Shown here one piece after another: positions 26,926 through 38,099 of a DNA stretch of 64,000 nucleotides. The notes beneath the pieces were generated by a model. That model searched no databases and had not been told where the DNA came from. It saw nothing but the letters and a program-made list of their open reading frames with translations. The stretch comes from JBAZMA01 sp041649995 (lineage in GTDB: Bacteria > Omnitrophota > Gorgyraeia > Velamenicoccales > Velamenicoccaceae). The stretch is from positions 157,038 to 221,037 of the forward strand of contig JBAZMA010000002.1 of NCBI GenBank assembly GCA_041649995.1, given 5' to 3'. Position 1 is the first letter of the stretch, and each line of letters begins with the position of its first letter. A program made the position numbers and the translations under genes.

Positions 26926-28005
26926 ATGTCTATTTTATCAATGTTCCCCAGAAAGACCTTTAATTACCTATCCGGTTTGTTTTCCAATGATATGGGTATT
27001 GATTTGGGCACGGCCACGACCCTTGTTTATGTTAAAAACGAGGGAATTGTCCTGTGCGAGCCTTCTGTCGTGGCTTTGAAAAAAGGCGCGACCGTCAACA
27101 GGGTTCTGGCTGTGGGCGATGAGGCCAAGAAGATGCTGGGCCGTACCCCGGGAAATATCCTGGCTATCCGGCCGATGAAAGACGGCGTCATCGCGGATTT
27201 CGACATCACCGAAGCCATGCTGCGATATTTCATAAAGAAGATCCATAGAAGGCGCGTTTTGGTTTCTCCCCGCATGGTCATCGCGATCCCCTCCGGTATT
27301 ACGGAAGTGGAGCGCAGGGCTGTCCGGGACTCCGCGCTGCGCGCGGGGGCCAGGGAGGTCCATCTGGTGGAAGAGCCTTTGGCCGCGGCCATCGGTGTCG
27401 GCCTTCCGATCCATGAACCTGCCGGAAATATGATCGTGGATGTCGGCGGCGGGACGACGGAAGTAGCGGTCATCTCCCTTTCAGGCGTCGTGTTTTCCAA
27501 GTCGATACGGATCGCGGGCGATGAGTTGGACGTGGCGATCGTGGAATATCTTAAAAAGAATTACAATTTGATGATTGGTGAAAGGACGGCCGAAGATATC
27601 AAGATCAAGGTCGGTTCCGCCTATCCCCTGGAAGAGGAGTTGAGCCTGGAAGTCCGGGGAAGGGACCTGGTCGCCGGTTTGCCGAAAATGGTGACGATTA
27701 CGTCAGAAGAGATCCGTGACGCTATCGCCGAGCCTGTCCGGGCCATTGTGGATTTGACGAAGATCGCCCTGGAGAGGACACCTCCGGAGCTTGCCGCGGA
27801 TTTGATCGACAGGGGCATTGTCCTGGCGGGGGGCGGTTCGCAGTTGAGAAGCCTGGACCGGATCATCGCTGAAGAAACCGGTCTTCCCGTGCATATCGCC
27901 GAGGACCCTGTGACGGCTGTGGCCTTGGGCACCGGCAAGATCCTGGAGCTGGAGAGCCGTTATCTGCGCGATGTGACGGTCGTGACAAGAACCGAAGGCA
28001 TATAA
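26926..28005 (+). CDS. mreB: Rod-shape-determining protein MreB
   Basis: Bacterial actin homologue that orients the elongasome along the cell circumference. 359 residues. GIDLGTATTLVYV (phosphate 1), VDVGGGTTEVAVIS (phosphate 2) and GIVLAGGGSQLR (adenosine loop) are present. The N-terminus is about ten residues longer than many MreBs and fairly hydrophobic (LSMFPRKTFNYLSGLF), which could act as the membrane-binding helix. An ATG at 26941 is a possible alternative start. Confidence 0.96.
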   Translation: MSILSMFPRKTFNYLSGLFSNDMGIDLGTATTLVYVKNEGIVLCEPSVVALKKGATVNRVLAVGDEAKKMLGRTPGNILAIRPMKDGVIADFDITEAMLRYFIKKIHRRRVLVSPRMVIAIPSGITEVERRAVRDSALRAGAREVHLVEEPLAAAIGVGLPIHEPAGNMIVDVGGGTTEVAVISLSGVVFSKSIRIAGDELDVAIVEYLKKNYNLMIGERTAEDIKIKVGSAYPLEEELSLEVRGRDLVAGLPKMVTITSEEIRDAIAEPVRAIVDLTKIALERTPPELAADLIDRGIVLAGGGSQLRSLDRIIAEETGLPVHIAEDPVTAVALGTGKILELESRYLRDVTVVTRTEGI

Positions 28006-28044
28006 CCGTTTTTTCGCGGAAGCCTCTTTAAAGACAGAGCCGAT

Positions 28045-28842
28045 GTGTTTCTCGCCAAAAGAAAACTGATACAATATTCCGTTTTTGCCCTCCTGTTTTT
28101 GGTCCTTGTCTTTTTTTCATTTCAGCGCTTTCCCTCTTACCTGCGTTCCACATTTTCCGATACGGCCCGTGTGCCCCTTTCAGGGCTTGGAATTCTTGGC
28201 CAGGAATTCCGGGCCTTTATTTTTTTCCATAAGAACTATTGGGAAAATAAGGCCCTCGAGAAGGAGAATCAGAGACTCAAAGGATCTCTTTTTGAGAAAG
28301 ACGCGCTTGAGCAGGAGAACACGCGGCTCAGGGATCTTTTGGATTTGAAGGGCAGGGCGGAATTTCGCACGGTTGCGGCCTCTGTCATCGGCAGGGATTT
28401 CGGATTATTCGGGACTTATCTTATTTTAGACCGCGGACGCACGAACGGAATCAGCAAGGACGACCCCGTTATGACCTCCGCCGGCCTGGCAGGGCGCGTG
28501 CTTGAGATCGGGCAATACGCCTCCAGGGCCATCCTGCTCAATGATCCCGATCTGGCTGTTCCGGCCATAAATGTCCGGACCGGGGAACAGGGTCTGGTTT
28601 CAGGAAGCCTTGACGGCCGCTGCAAATTGCGTTTTCTGGATCCTGACAGTGATATCGCGGAAGGGGACATGGTCGCGACCAGCGGTTTGAATATGACGTA
28701 TCCGGAAAATATTCCCATAGGCCGTGTCAAGCTGGTGGGTATGGAATCCAGCGGTTTGAGCAAATTCGCGATCATAGAGCCGGAGGTGAACCTTGCCTGC
28801 CTGGATTACGTTCTGATCGTGACTTCATTCAAAAATGATTAA
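28045..28842 (+). CDS. mreC: Rod-shape-determining protein MreC
   Basis: 265-residue bitopic periplasmic protein of the elongasome that activates PBP2-RodA. It has one membrane segment at about residues 10-28, a coiled coil (about 65-100, rich in E/K/N), then the beta domains with VIGRDFGLFGTYLILDRG. The start appears to be GTG. Adjacent genes mreB and mreD support the call; mreD begins inside its last codons. Confidence 0.92.
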   Translation: MFLAKRKLIQYSVFALLFLVLVFFSFQRFPSYLRSTFSDTARVPLSGLGILGQEFRAFIFFHKNYWENKALEKENQRLKGSLFEKDALEQENTRLRDLLDLKGRAEFRTVAASVIGRDFGLFGTYLILDRGRTNGISKDDPVMTSAGLAGRVLEIGQYASRAILLNDPDLAVPAINVRTGEQGLVSGSLDGRCKLRFLDPDSDIAEGDMVATSGLNMTYPENIPIGRVKLVGMESSGLSKFAIIEPEVNLACLDYVLIVTSFKND

Positions 28843-29320
28843 ATTCCTCGCGGCCCCGGCCCTGGTGATCCTGGAATACGCTTTCCATCAGTTTTTGCCT
28901 CACCCGTGGCTTCTGTTCGATCCCTTGCTGGCCCTGGTCCTGATCTTTACATTTTTTCATTATCTGGAAACCAAGCCGTTTGTCTGCTACGCCCTCTGGT
29001 GCGGGTTCTGGCAGGATTTGACCGCTATGAGCGGGTTTGGTGTTTTTATGATCTCTTATCTGGCCTGTGCCTTTGCCGCCGCCTTTCTGTCGCGCATCAT
29101 CTATCGGCCTAACCGGCTGTTCATTTATCCCCTGGTCTTTCTGGGACAGATCCTGAACAATCACATCGCTTTTTTTCTGGCCTTGTTCTCCTCCGGCCGG
29201 ATGATGCCGTATTCCTTTTTGTTTTTAGGAAGGACTTTTCTTGAAGCCTGCGGCACGGCGCTTCTGGCGTACCCTGTTTCCCTGTTTCTAAAAAAATGCG
29301 CACCCGAATCTACACCCTGA
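28835..29320 (+). CDS. mreD: Rod-shape-determining protein MreD
   Basis: 161-residue protein made almost entirely of membrane helices (about five). MreD is the integral membrane partner of MreC. Sequence conservation in the family is low, so the call leans on topology, length and position between mreC and mrdA. It overlaps mreC by 8 bases and mrdA by 25 bases. Confidence 0.82.
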   Translation: MIKFLAAPALVILEYAFHQFLPHPWLLFDPLLALVLIFTFFHYLETKPFVCYALWCGFWQDLTAMSGFGVFMISYLACAFAAAFLSRIIYRPNRLFIYPLVFLGQILNNHIAFFLALFSSGRMMPYSFLFLGRTFLEACGTALLAYPVSLFLKKCAPESTP

Positions 29321-31005
29321 GCCTTCTTGCGTGCTTCTCCATCCTGACCGCCGGCCTGCTGGTCGTTCAGTTGGTTAAAGGGGGGCGGTATCATGAATTG
29401 GCCCTCAGGAATACGATCCGGCTGATCCCGGAAGAACCTTATCGCGGACGCGTCTTTGACCGCACAGGCGCCTTGATCGTGGATAATGCCCTGTCTTTTG
29501 ACGCGGTGATCATCCCGCAGGAATTAAAGGACAGGACATCCGTGTTTGCCGAGCTGGGCCGGATCCTTTCTCTGGACGCGCGCGAGATTGAACGGCGCTA
29601 TGACAGGGGGTATCTGAACCCTTTTACGCCTGTTCTCATCGCCGAAGGCGTGACGAAAATCATGGCCATCCGGCTGGAGGAGGAAAAACTGGATTTGCCG
29701 GGTGTGGCCGTTGAATTGAACAGCCGCCGGATTTATCCTTTTGCGAAGACGGCTGCCCATGTCCTGGGCTATATGGGGGAGATCGACAAAAGCCGCATCA
29801 CAAGACTCAAGGATTACGGATATGATATCAAGGACCGCGTAGGCTACAGCGGTATTGAGGAACGGCTGGATCTTGTTATGCGGGGGGAAAAGGGAGGGCG
29901 GCAGATCGAGGTGGACAACAGAGGCCGTCAGGTGAGGCTTTTGGGATACAAGCCTCCTGTCGCCGGCGAGGATGTGACGTTGACCATTGACCTGGAGCTC
30001 CAGCAGGTTTCCGACCGGCTCCTGGAAGGAAAAAGGGGGGCCGTGGTCGTGATGGACGTTGACACCGGCGATGTCGTCGTATTGAGCAGTTCACCGGCGT
30101 TCGATCCGAATGTTTTTGTGACGCGGACCGACCGCCATGCCTTGAATTATTATTTGAATTCCGAGGACGCTCCGCTTTTTAACCGGGCTGTCAGCGGTCA
30201 GTTCCCGCCGGGATCGATCTTTAAGGTGGTGACGGTCGAAGCGGCCATGAGGACCGATAAGCAGTGGACCCCGTCGACATCTTTTCTTTGCCATGGACAG
30301 ATGAAAGTCGGCAATCGTTTTTTCAAATGCTGGGATGTCCATGGAACACAGGATTTCAGGGCGGCCATGGCCCATTCGTGCGATATTTATTTTTATCGGA
30401 TGGGGTTATCGGCGGGCCCTGATCAAATGGCGCGCACGGCGCAGGAATTCGGCCTTGCTTCTGCCACGGGCATTGATCTGCCGGCGGAGGCATCCGGTTT
30501 TATTCCAAGCCGGATGTGGAAGCGTCTGGCAAAGAGGGAAGGATGGTACGACGGAGACACGGCAAACTTTTCCATTGGCCAGGGTTTTGTCCTGACAACG
30601 CCCCTTCAATTGACGCGCATGATGGCCTCTATCGCCACGGGGTTTTTGGTCCAGCCGCGCCTTTGCGCCAAGGCCGGGGGAGAGGACCTGGGAGAACCGC
30701 TAAGGCGTCCTCTGAAAATGGACGCCCGTCACCTGGAATTATTGCGCCAATCCTTACGCGGCCCGGTTTCTCTGGCGAGCGGAACGGCCCACGCGCTGAA
30801 TATCGCCGGCCTTGAGATCTGCGCCAAGACAGGCACGGCCCAGGTGCAGGGAAGCGAATCTCACGGATGGGTGGCGGGTTTTTTCCCGCTGCGCTCGCCG
30901 CGATACGCCTTTTGTGTCCTTTTGGAAAACGCGGGGACAAGCCATTACGCCGTAGGGCTGGCCCGTGAGCTTTTGGAAGAAGGGCAGAGGAGGGGGAAGC
31001 TGTGA
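29296..31005 (+). CDS. mrdA: Elongasome transpeptidase MrdA (PBP2)
   Basis: Class B penicillin-binding protein working with RodA in side-wall synthesis. 569 residues: membrane anchor at about 5-23, PBP-dimer domain with YRGRVFDRTG, then transpeptidase. SxxK is at 307-310 (PGSIFKVV), the second motif is SCD as usual for PBP2, and KTGTAQ starts at Lys511. The SCD motif and mre context separate it from FtsI at 1.6 kb. Confidence 0.95.
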   Translation: MRTRIYTLSLLACFSILTAGLLVVQLVKGGRYHELALRNTIRLIPEEPYRGRVFDRTGALIVDNALSFDAVIIPQELKDRTSVFAELGRILSLDAREIERRYDRGYLNPFTPVLIAEGVTKIMAIRLEEEKLDLPGVAVELNSRRIYPFAKTAAHVLGYMGEIDKSRITRLKDYGYDIKDRVGYSGIEERLDLVMRGEKGGRQIEVDNRGRQVRLLGYKPPVAGEDVTLTIDLELQQVSDRLLEGKRGAVVVMDVDTGDVVVLSSSPAFDPNVFVTRTDRHALNYYLNSEDAPLFNRAVSGQFPPGSIFKVVTVEAAMRTDKQWTPSTSFLCHGQMKVGNRFFKCWDVHGTQDFRAAMAHSCDIYFYRMGLSAGPDQMARTAQEFGLASATGIDLPAEASGFIPSRMWKRLAKREGWYDGDTANFSIGQGFVLTTPLQLTRMMASIATGFLVQPRLCAKAGGEDLGEPLRRPLKMDARHLELLRQSLRGPVSLASGTAHALNIAGLEICAKTGTAQVQGSESHGWVAGFFPLRSPRYAFCVLLENAGTSHYAVGLARELLEEGQRRGKL

Positions 31006-32102
31006 TGTCCTCGCGGCCGCAAAAAATCATTGTGCTCATCCTTTTTTTGTTTTTGGCGTTCGGCATCATCTGTCTTTACAGCAGCTGCCATCAAAAGGGC
31101 ATCTTCGCCAAGCAGGACATTTTCGTCAAGCAGCTCTTGTGGATGGGCGTCGGCCTGGGCGTCATGGCCTTGGTGGCGTTGCAGGATTACAGAAAGCTGC
31201 GCTGGAGTTCGATCCCGCTCTATGTCCTGAGCGTGGCGACCCTGGCCCAGGTTCTTTTTTCAGGCCGCGCCATTATGGGGGCTCAGCGATGGATTTCTTT
31301 GGGCGAATTTTCTTTTCAGCCTTCGGAAATAGGAAAATTCGCCCTGATCCTTGTCCTGGCGCAGTATTTCAGTTCTAAGGGGCCGCAGGACCTTCAGGCG
31401 GATTTGGGGTCTGCCGGGGTTTCCAGAGGTTTGCTCGCGCCTTTGTCGCTGACATTGCTGCCTGTGGCTCTGGTCCTTCTGCAGCCTGACCTCGGCACGG
31501 CTGTCGTGTATCTGTTTATTTTTTTATCGATCGCTTTCCTGGCCGGCATTCGCGTGAGGTATTTGGCTGGCCTGATTCTGGCAGCCGGGGCATTCATGCC
31601 GGTCTTCTGGCATTTCTTGAAGGACTATCAGAAATCCCGCCTGATGGTTTTCCTGAATCCCAACTCCGACCCTTTGGGCGCCGGATACACGATCATTCAG
31701 TCCAAGATCGCCATCGGCTCCGGGCGTCTTTTCGGAAAAGGCTGGATGAGCGGCACGCAAAGCCAGCTCAATTTCCTGGCCGAGAGGCATACGGATTTCA
31801 TATTTTCCGTCTGGGGGGAGGAATGGGGGTTTTTGGGAAGCCTGGTCCTGGTCGTTCTTTATGCCTTGCTTGTGATCATGATTTTGCGGGTCTCGGATAT
31901 GTCGCGTGACCTTTACGGCCGTCTTCTGGCCGCGGGCGTGGCCGCCCTTATTTTTTTCCACGCTTTTATCAATCTTGCCATGAATATTGGCATGTGCCCT
32001 GTGGTCGGCCTGCCCCTGCCGTTTATGAGTTACGGCGGATCGTCTTTGGTCATTAACATGGCGGCGATTGGAATCGTATTGAGCATTGCCAGGCAGAAAT
32101 AA
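31002..32102 (+). CDS. rodA: SEDS glycosyltransferase RodA
   Basis: Lipid II polymerase of the elongasome; partner of MrdA. 366 residues with about ten helices. QPSEIGKFALILVLA, GAGYTIIQSKIAIGSG, AERHTDFIFSVWGEEWG and GLPLPFMSYGGSSL are SEDS motifs. It overlaps mrdA by 4 bases, which is the reason for choosing RodA over a second FtsW. Repeat mosaic R2 starts just after the stop. Confidence 0.95.
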   Translation: MMSSRPQKIIVLILFLFLAFGIICLYSSCHQKGIFAKQDIFVKQLLWMGVGLGVMALVALQDYRKLRWSSIPLYVLSVATLAQVLFSGRAIMGAQRWISLGEFSFQPSEIGKFALILVLAQYFSSKGPQDLQADLGSAGVSRGLLAPLSLTLLPVALVLLQPDLGTAVVYLFIFLSIAFLAGIRVRYLAGLILAAGAFMPVFWHFLKDYQKSRLMVFLNPNSDPLGAGYTIIQSKIAIGSGRLFGKGWMSGTQSQLNFLAERHTDFIFSVWGEEWGFLGSLVLVVLYALLVIMILRVSDMSRDLYGRLLAAGVAALIFFHAFINLAMNIGMCPVVGLPLPFMSYGGSSLVINMAAIGIVLSIARQK

Positions 32103-32568
32103 CGTGAGGACGTTCCGAAGGACGAAAGCACGAAGGACGAAAGCAGTCCACAGGCCACGGGCCACAGAAACCGAGGGACGATGACCGTGAGGACGTGGGG
32201 ACGTACCGATGGACGAAAGCACGAAGAGCAATTAAGAATGAAAAATGAAGAATTAAGAATGAGCTTATAGCGTATAGCGAATAGCTTATGGCAAAAACGA
32301 AGCCGGAAGCCAGAAATCGGAATTCGGAAATCTGACGTCTGAATTCAGAAGTCCGAAATCAGAGGACCGAAGTCAGAAGACCGAAGGTCGAAGACACCGT
32401 CCATTGATCAAGGTTCAATTCTTCATTCTTAATTTTTAATTGTTTCTATGATTGAGATTTGGAAATTGAGTCAGTCAGTAATAGCCCCTAGTCCCTAGAC
32501 CCTATTTTTTGTACTGTTTTTGCCCTATGCTCTTAGCCATAAGCTATGAGCCATACGCATAAGCTAAC
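32103..32568 (+). repeat. Intergenic repeat mosaic R2 (inverted relative to R1)
   Basis: The whole gap of about 468 bases between rodA and the radical SAM gene is made of the R1 blocks in reverse-complement order: GGACGAAAGCACGAAGGACG words, the ACCGAGGGACGATGACCG unit (without the 25-base insert present in R1 and R3), ATAGCGTATAGCGAATAGC words, the roughly 135-base segment at about 32289-32430 nearly identical to R1, and A/T block words. The mosaic ends only a few bases before the next ATG. Minus-strand open frames here are artefacts of the repeat. Confidence 0.9.
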
Positions 32569-32570
32569 CC

Positions 32571-34346
32571 ATGTCACAACTCGCCCTCGACAAAGAAGCG
32601 CTGCTTTCCGTCTTGAAACCCGCCCGTTACATCGGCGGGGAGAGGGGCTGCGCGCGCAAAGACCTGGCCAGGGCCGCTGTCAAGGTCTGCCTGGCTTTTC
32701 CGGATGTTTATGAGATCGGCATGAGCCATCTCGGCCTGAGGATCCTCTACGATGTGATCAACAAGCAATCTTCGTTCGCCGCCGAAAGGACATTCAGTCC
32801 CTGGGTGGATATGGAGGCGTTGTTAAAAAGCCGGGCAATCCCGTTGTTTTCCCTCGAATCCCAGGTCCCTGTGAAGTCATTTGATGTCCTCGGTTTTTCC
32901 CTGCAATATGAACTCAGTTATTCAAATGTCCTGAATATTCTCGCGTTGAGCGGCATCCCTTTGCGGGCCTCAGACCGGTTCCATGGGTCCTGGCCCCTGG
33001 TCATTGCCGGAGGTGTGTGTTGTCTTAATCCGGAACCCATGGCCCCGTTTATCGATGTTTTTGTCATCGGCGAAGCGGAAGAGGCTGTCCTGGAATTGCT
33101 CAGGAAATATGATGTCTGCAAGAGGAGAAAGGTTGACAAGCCGGGGATTCTGAAGGTCCTTTCGCGAATCAAGGGTGTCTATGTTCCCGCTTTTTATGAA
33201 AAGGCGTCGGCGGGAACGGCCTTGCAGCCCGTTGTCCCGGGGGCGCCTTCCAGGATCTTAAAAAGATTTGTGCGCCGGCTGGACCGCGCCATGGACTTTT
33301 CCTATTGGATCCTGCCTTATATCGAGATTGTCCATGACCGGCTCAGTATTGAGATCATGAGAGGCTGCCCGCATGGGTGCCGTTTTTGCCAGGCTTATGC
33401 CGCTTTTTATCCCTTGAGGATCCTGAAGAAAGAAAAAGTCCTTTCCCTGATCCGCAAACTCTACCGGATGACAGGATATGAAGAGATCTCTTTGTTGTCG
33501 TTATCAAGTTCCGACCATCCTCAGCTCGCCGAGATCGTCGGCGCCCTGTTTGAGGAATTCAAGGACAAGGGGGTCAGCATTTCCCTGCCGTCTTTACGCG
33601 CCAAAACCGTGGTCGGAGACCTCTCGCAGGTTTTTTCCAGCATGAGGAAGACGACTTTGACGTTTGCCCCGGAGGCCGGCAGTCAGAGGCTCAGGGATAT
33701 CCTGGGCAAGGCCTTGCGGCTGGAGGATATCATGGATTCCGCCCGTCAGGCCTTCGCGTCGGGCTACAAGTCCCTGAAGCTGTATTTCATGATCGGTTTG
33801 CCGACGGAAACGGAGGAGGACTTAAAGGAAATTATTTCCTTCTGCCTGGCCCTCTCGCGACTCAAAAAGGAATTCGACGGCCATCCCGCCCGGCTCAATG
33901 TTACGATCTCCAATTTTGTCCCTAAGCCTCATACGCCCTTCCAGCGCTCAGCCGCGTGTCCTCCTTTTGAACTCCAGGCCAAGCAGGCATTTTTGAAAAA
34001 AACTCTTGGGTCCGCGCGCGGGTTTATTCATTTGAAATTCCATGATCCCCGGATGAGCCGTGTTGAGGGTGTTTTGGCCAGGGGGGACAGAAGATGCGCG
34101 GATGTCATTGAAAACGCTTTTACGGCCGGCGCGCGTTTTGACGCCTGGGATGAGCATTTTAACCCGCGGTTATGGGAACAGGCTTTGGACAGGGCGGGTT
34201 TGCGCGCGGAGGATTTTACGGCAGAACGGTCCAATGAGGAGGACCTGCCCTGGGCTTTGATTGATACGGGCCTGCCCGCGAAAAAGAGCGTTTTTTTGAC
34301 CGGCGAGCCGACCAAAAACGTTGACGTTCCCCGCAAATTATGTTAA
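32571..34346 (+). CDS. B12-binding-type radical SAM protein (TIGR03960-like)
   Basis: 591 residues. The radical SAM cluster motif is Cys266, Cys270, Cys273 (CPHGCRFC), preceded by an N-terminal region of the cobalamin-binding-like type (FPDVYEIGMSHLGL, VIAGGVCCLNPEP) and followed by the SPASM-free TIM-barrel part (FAPEAGSQRLR). This matches the widespread YgiQ-like family TIGR03960, of unknown reaction, normally encoded beside or fused to DUF2344. Here its partner-like gene is 16 kb away at 50.4 kb. No promoter is apparent; the ATG directly abuts repeat R2. Confidence 0.85.
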   Translation: MSQLALDKEALLSVLKPARYIGGERGCARKDLARAAVKVCLAFPDVYEIGMSHLGLRILYDVINKQSSFAAERTFSPWVDMEALLKSRAIPLFSLESQVPVKSFDVLGFSLQYELSYSNVLNILALSGIPLRASDRFHGSWPLVIAGGVCCLNPEPMAPFIDVFVIGEAEEAVLELLRKYDVCKRRKVDKPGILKVLSRIKGVYVPAFYEKASAGTALQPVVPGAPSRILKRFVRRLDRAMDFSYWILPYIEIVHDRLSIEIMRGCPHGCRFCQAYAAFYPLRILKKEKVLSLIRKLYRMTGYEEISLLSLSSSDHPQLAEIVGALFEEFKDKGVSISLPSLRAKTVVGDLSQVFSSMRKTTLTFAPEAGSQRLRDILGKALRLEDIMDSARQAFASGYKSLKLYFMIGLPTETEEDLKEIISFCLALSRLKKEFDGHPARLNVTISNFVPKPHTPFQRSAACPPFELQAKQAFLKKTLGSARGFIHLKFHDPRMSRVEGVLARGDRRCADVIENAFTAGARFDAWDEHFNPRLWEQALDRAGLRAEDFTAERSNEEDLPWALIDTGLPAKKSVFLTGEPTKNVDVPRKLC

Positions 34347-34411
34347 TGTATAGCTTATCGAAAGTTACGGCAATCGCTGTCCTTAAAGAGTAGCGGAAGA
34401 TGGAGAGAGCC

Positions 34412-35797
34412 ATGGCGAAAAATATTGCAAAGAAGCTGTCCATTTCATCCCGGTCCCTGAGGCCTCAGCTGATCATCGCCTTCTGCCTCATGTCCATCAT
34501 CCCGATCCTGGCCCTCCTGAATTTTGTTTTTCCCAGCGTTCTTCCCAGAAATTTTCTATTGATCATTATCGTTACGATCGTCCTGTTGTCGATCCTGGGC
34601 TTTATCGTCATCAAACGCATTATTGATCCCATTATCGAAATCAATTCTGAAGTCAAGGTGATCGCCAACGGCGAGTTAAGCCATCAGATCAATATTTCCA
34701 GAGAGGACGAGATCGGAGAACTGGGACAGTCCTTGAATCAACTCACCCAGCGGATCAAGAGCAATATGGACGAGCTCAAGATCTACGGCGAGAGGACCAA
34801 GGAGATCAATCTGCAGATCAACCGGCAGGTTATCGCCTTGAACGGCCTGTTGCAGATCAGCAACCTTATCACAAAAAGCGCCCATCTTAAGGATGTTTTT
34901 GACGTCACAATCTCAAAGCTGGCCCAGATGGCGCAGTCGTCTTTGGCGGTCCTTATTTTTAAAAAACAGGACGGGTTCGATGTCGCGGCGCAATACGGGG
35001 TTTCCGACGAGGTTGTTGCCGGCCTGATGATGAGCTCCAACAGCGGCCTTCTTTATCACCTGCTCGCCGCGTCCAAGCCGTTTTTGAAAGTCGATGAGGC
35101 CGTGCAGGGAGGGGTCGCCGAAGAGCTCCTGAAGATTCTCGACGCGCGCAATCTTCTGATTTATCCGGTCTTGGTCCAGGGCAAGCCGCATGGGATCTGC
35201 ATTATCGGCAATCAGCTGGAAAAATTCCGCTATACCAACGATGATGTGGAGTTGCTCAGCATTTTCGCCAAACAGCTTTCCATCGCCGTGGAAAATGATT
35301 TTCTGTCTCACAAGGTCAAGGACCTGGAAGTCAAGGATGCTTTGACCGGCCTGTTCAACAAGCGGTATGTCATCATGCGTTTTGAAGAGGAGATCCTTCG
35401 GGCGATTTCCCTGCAGCAGCCCTGTTCCCTGGTCGTCGTAGCCCTTTCGAATGTCGTTTTCTTCCGGCAGAATTTCGGGGACGCGGCGGCGGATGAAGCC
35501 TTGGTCAAGGTCGCCTCTTTGCTGAAGGCTTTTGTGCGCGAGATCGACAGGGCCGCCCGCCTGGAAGAAGGCATTTTCTGTATTGTTTTTCCTCAGAAGA
35601 ACAAACGGCAGGCCGAACATATCGCCGAGCAGATCAAGGAGAAGTTAACGCAGACCCTTCAGGACGCCGACCAGCGAAAACGGCTGGCCTTTAACCTGAG
35701 CGTCGTGGAAAATCCGATTGACGGGGCTGACGCGGCCGTCCTGCTGCAGAAGGCCCTGGAGATCGCCGGGGTCAGGACCGCGGGACCAAAGGCATAA
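34412..35797 (+). CDS. HAMP-GAF-degenerate GGDEF signalling protein
   Basis: 461 residues. Two hydrophobic segments (about 22-65) are followed by a HAMP domain (KRIIDPIIEINSE, EDEIGELGQSLNQL), a coiled coil, a GAF-like domain (about 150-295) and a GGDEF-fold domain opening with DALTGLFNKRYV. Where GGDEF should be there is LEEGIF (residues 384-389), so cyclase activity is unlikely. It may instead bind a nucleotide or act as a scaffold. GGAGAGAG supports the ATG at 34412; an ATG at 34400 is possible. It is directly followed by pilus genes. Confidence 0.82.
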   Translation: MAKNIAKKLSISSRSLRPQLIIAFCLMSIIPILALLNFVFPSVLPRNFLLIIIVTIVLLSILGFIVIKRIIDPIIEINSEVKVIANGELSHQINISREDEIGELGQSLNQLTQRIKSNMDELKIYGERTKEINLQINRQVIALNGLLQISNLITKSAHLKDVFDVTISKLAQMAQSSLAVLIFKKQDGFDVAAQYGVSDEVVAGLMMSSNSGLLYHLLAASKPFLKVDEAVQGGVAEELLKILDARNLLIYPVLVQGKPHGICIIGNQLEKFRYTNDDVELLSIFAKQLSIAVENDFLSHKVKDLEVKDALTGLFNKRYVIMRFEEEILRAISLQQPCSLVVVALSNVVFFRQNFGDAAADEALVKVASLLKAFVREIDRAARLEEGIFCIVFPQKNKRQAEHIAEQIKEKLTQTLQDADQRKRLAFNLSVVENPIDGADAAVLLQKALEIAGVRTAGPKA

Positions 35798-35798
35798 G

Positions 35799-36248
35799 AT
35801 GGCATCATTAAAACGGGTTACCACAAAGCAACTGGGCGAGCTTTTGATCGAGAGAAAGATCATCTCTCCTGAACAGCTTCAGAAGGCCCTGGAATATCAG
35901 AGGGTCAACGGCGGCTTGATCGGCGAAATCCTCGTCCATCTCGGGTTCTCGCGCGAGGAGGATATCGCGCAGGTCCTGACCGCGCAATACGGCTATCCGT
36001 ACCTGCCTTTGAACAATTACGATATCGACGCGGAGGTTTCCCGGATCGTCCCTGAACAGGTCGCCCGGCAATACTGTCTGATCCCGATCGACAAGATCGG
36101 CAATAATCTTACGGTCGCTATGTCCAACCCTCTCAATACGCAGGCCATTGAAGATGTGGAAACGATCACGCATTGCGTTGTCCAGGCGTTCGTGAGCACG
36201 GGGACAGACATCAAAAAGGCCATCGAGAGGAGTTATGTTAAAAAGTAG
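35799..36248 (+). CDS. Stand-alone MshEN (GspE N-terminal) domain protein, possible c-di-GMP receptor
   Basis: 149 residues that correspond only to the N-terminal domain of PilB/GspE ATPases, with no Walker motifs. Two tandem motifs fit the MshEN pattern: LGELLIERKIISPEQLQKAL with Q after it, and GEILVHLGFSREEDIAQVL with Q after it. The later part (IPIDKIGNNLTVAMSNPL) matches the second half of the GspE_N fold. MshEN domains bind c-di-GMP in MshE-type ATPases. The first Arg of the motif is Gln here. It may sense the nucleotide for the adjacent PilB proteins; that is inference. Confidence 0.8.
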   Translation: MASLKRVTTKQLGELLIERKIISPEQLQKALEYQRVNGGLIGEILVHLGFSREEDIAQVLTAQYGYPYLPLNNYDIDAEVSRIVPEQVARQYCLIPIDKIGNNLTVAMSNPLNTQAIEDVETITHCVVQAFVSTGTDIKKAIERSYVKK

Positions 36249-36372
36249 GTTGAATGGCTTTGAAAAATAAAATTCCGCCATTGAGTTCTAAGAAATTTCC
36301 CTCATATTTTATGCGCGCAGCCGTGGACGCCACCTTGTCATCTCTGACCCCAAAATCTATAGGAAAATCCCG

Positions 36373-38097
<1,725 letters not shown>

Positions 38098-38099
38098 CC

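Noticed and set aside
31524..32231. Long minus-strand frame reaching from rodA into R2
   Set aside because: One half is the antisense of a well-supported rodA and the other half is repeat sequence.
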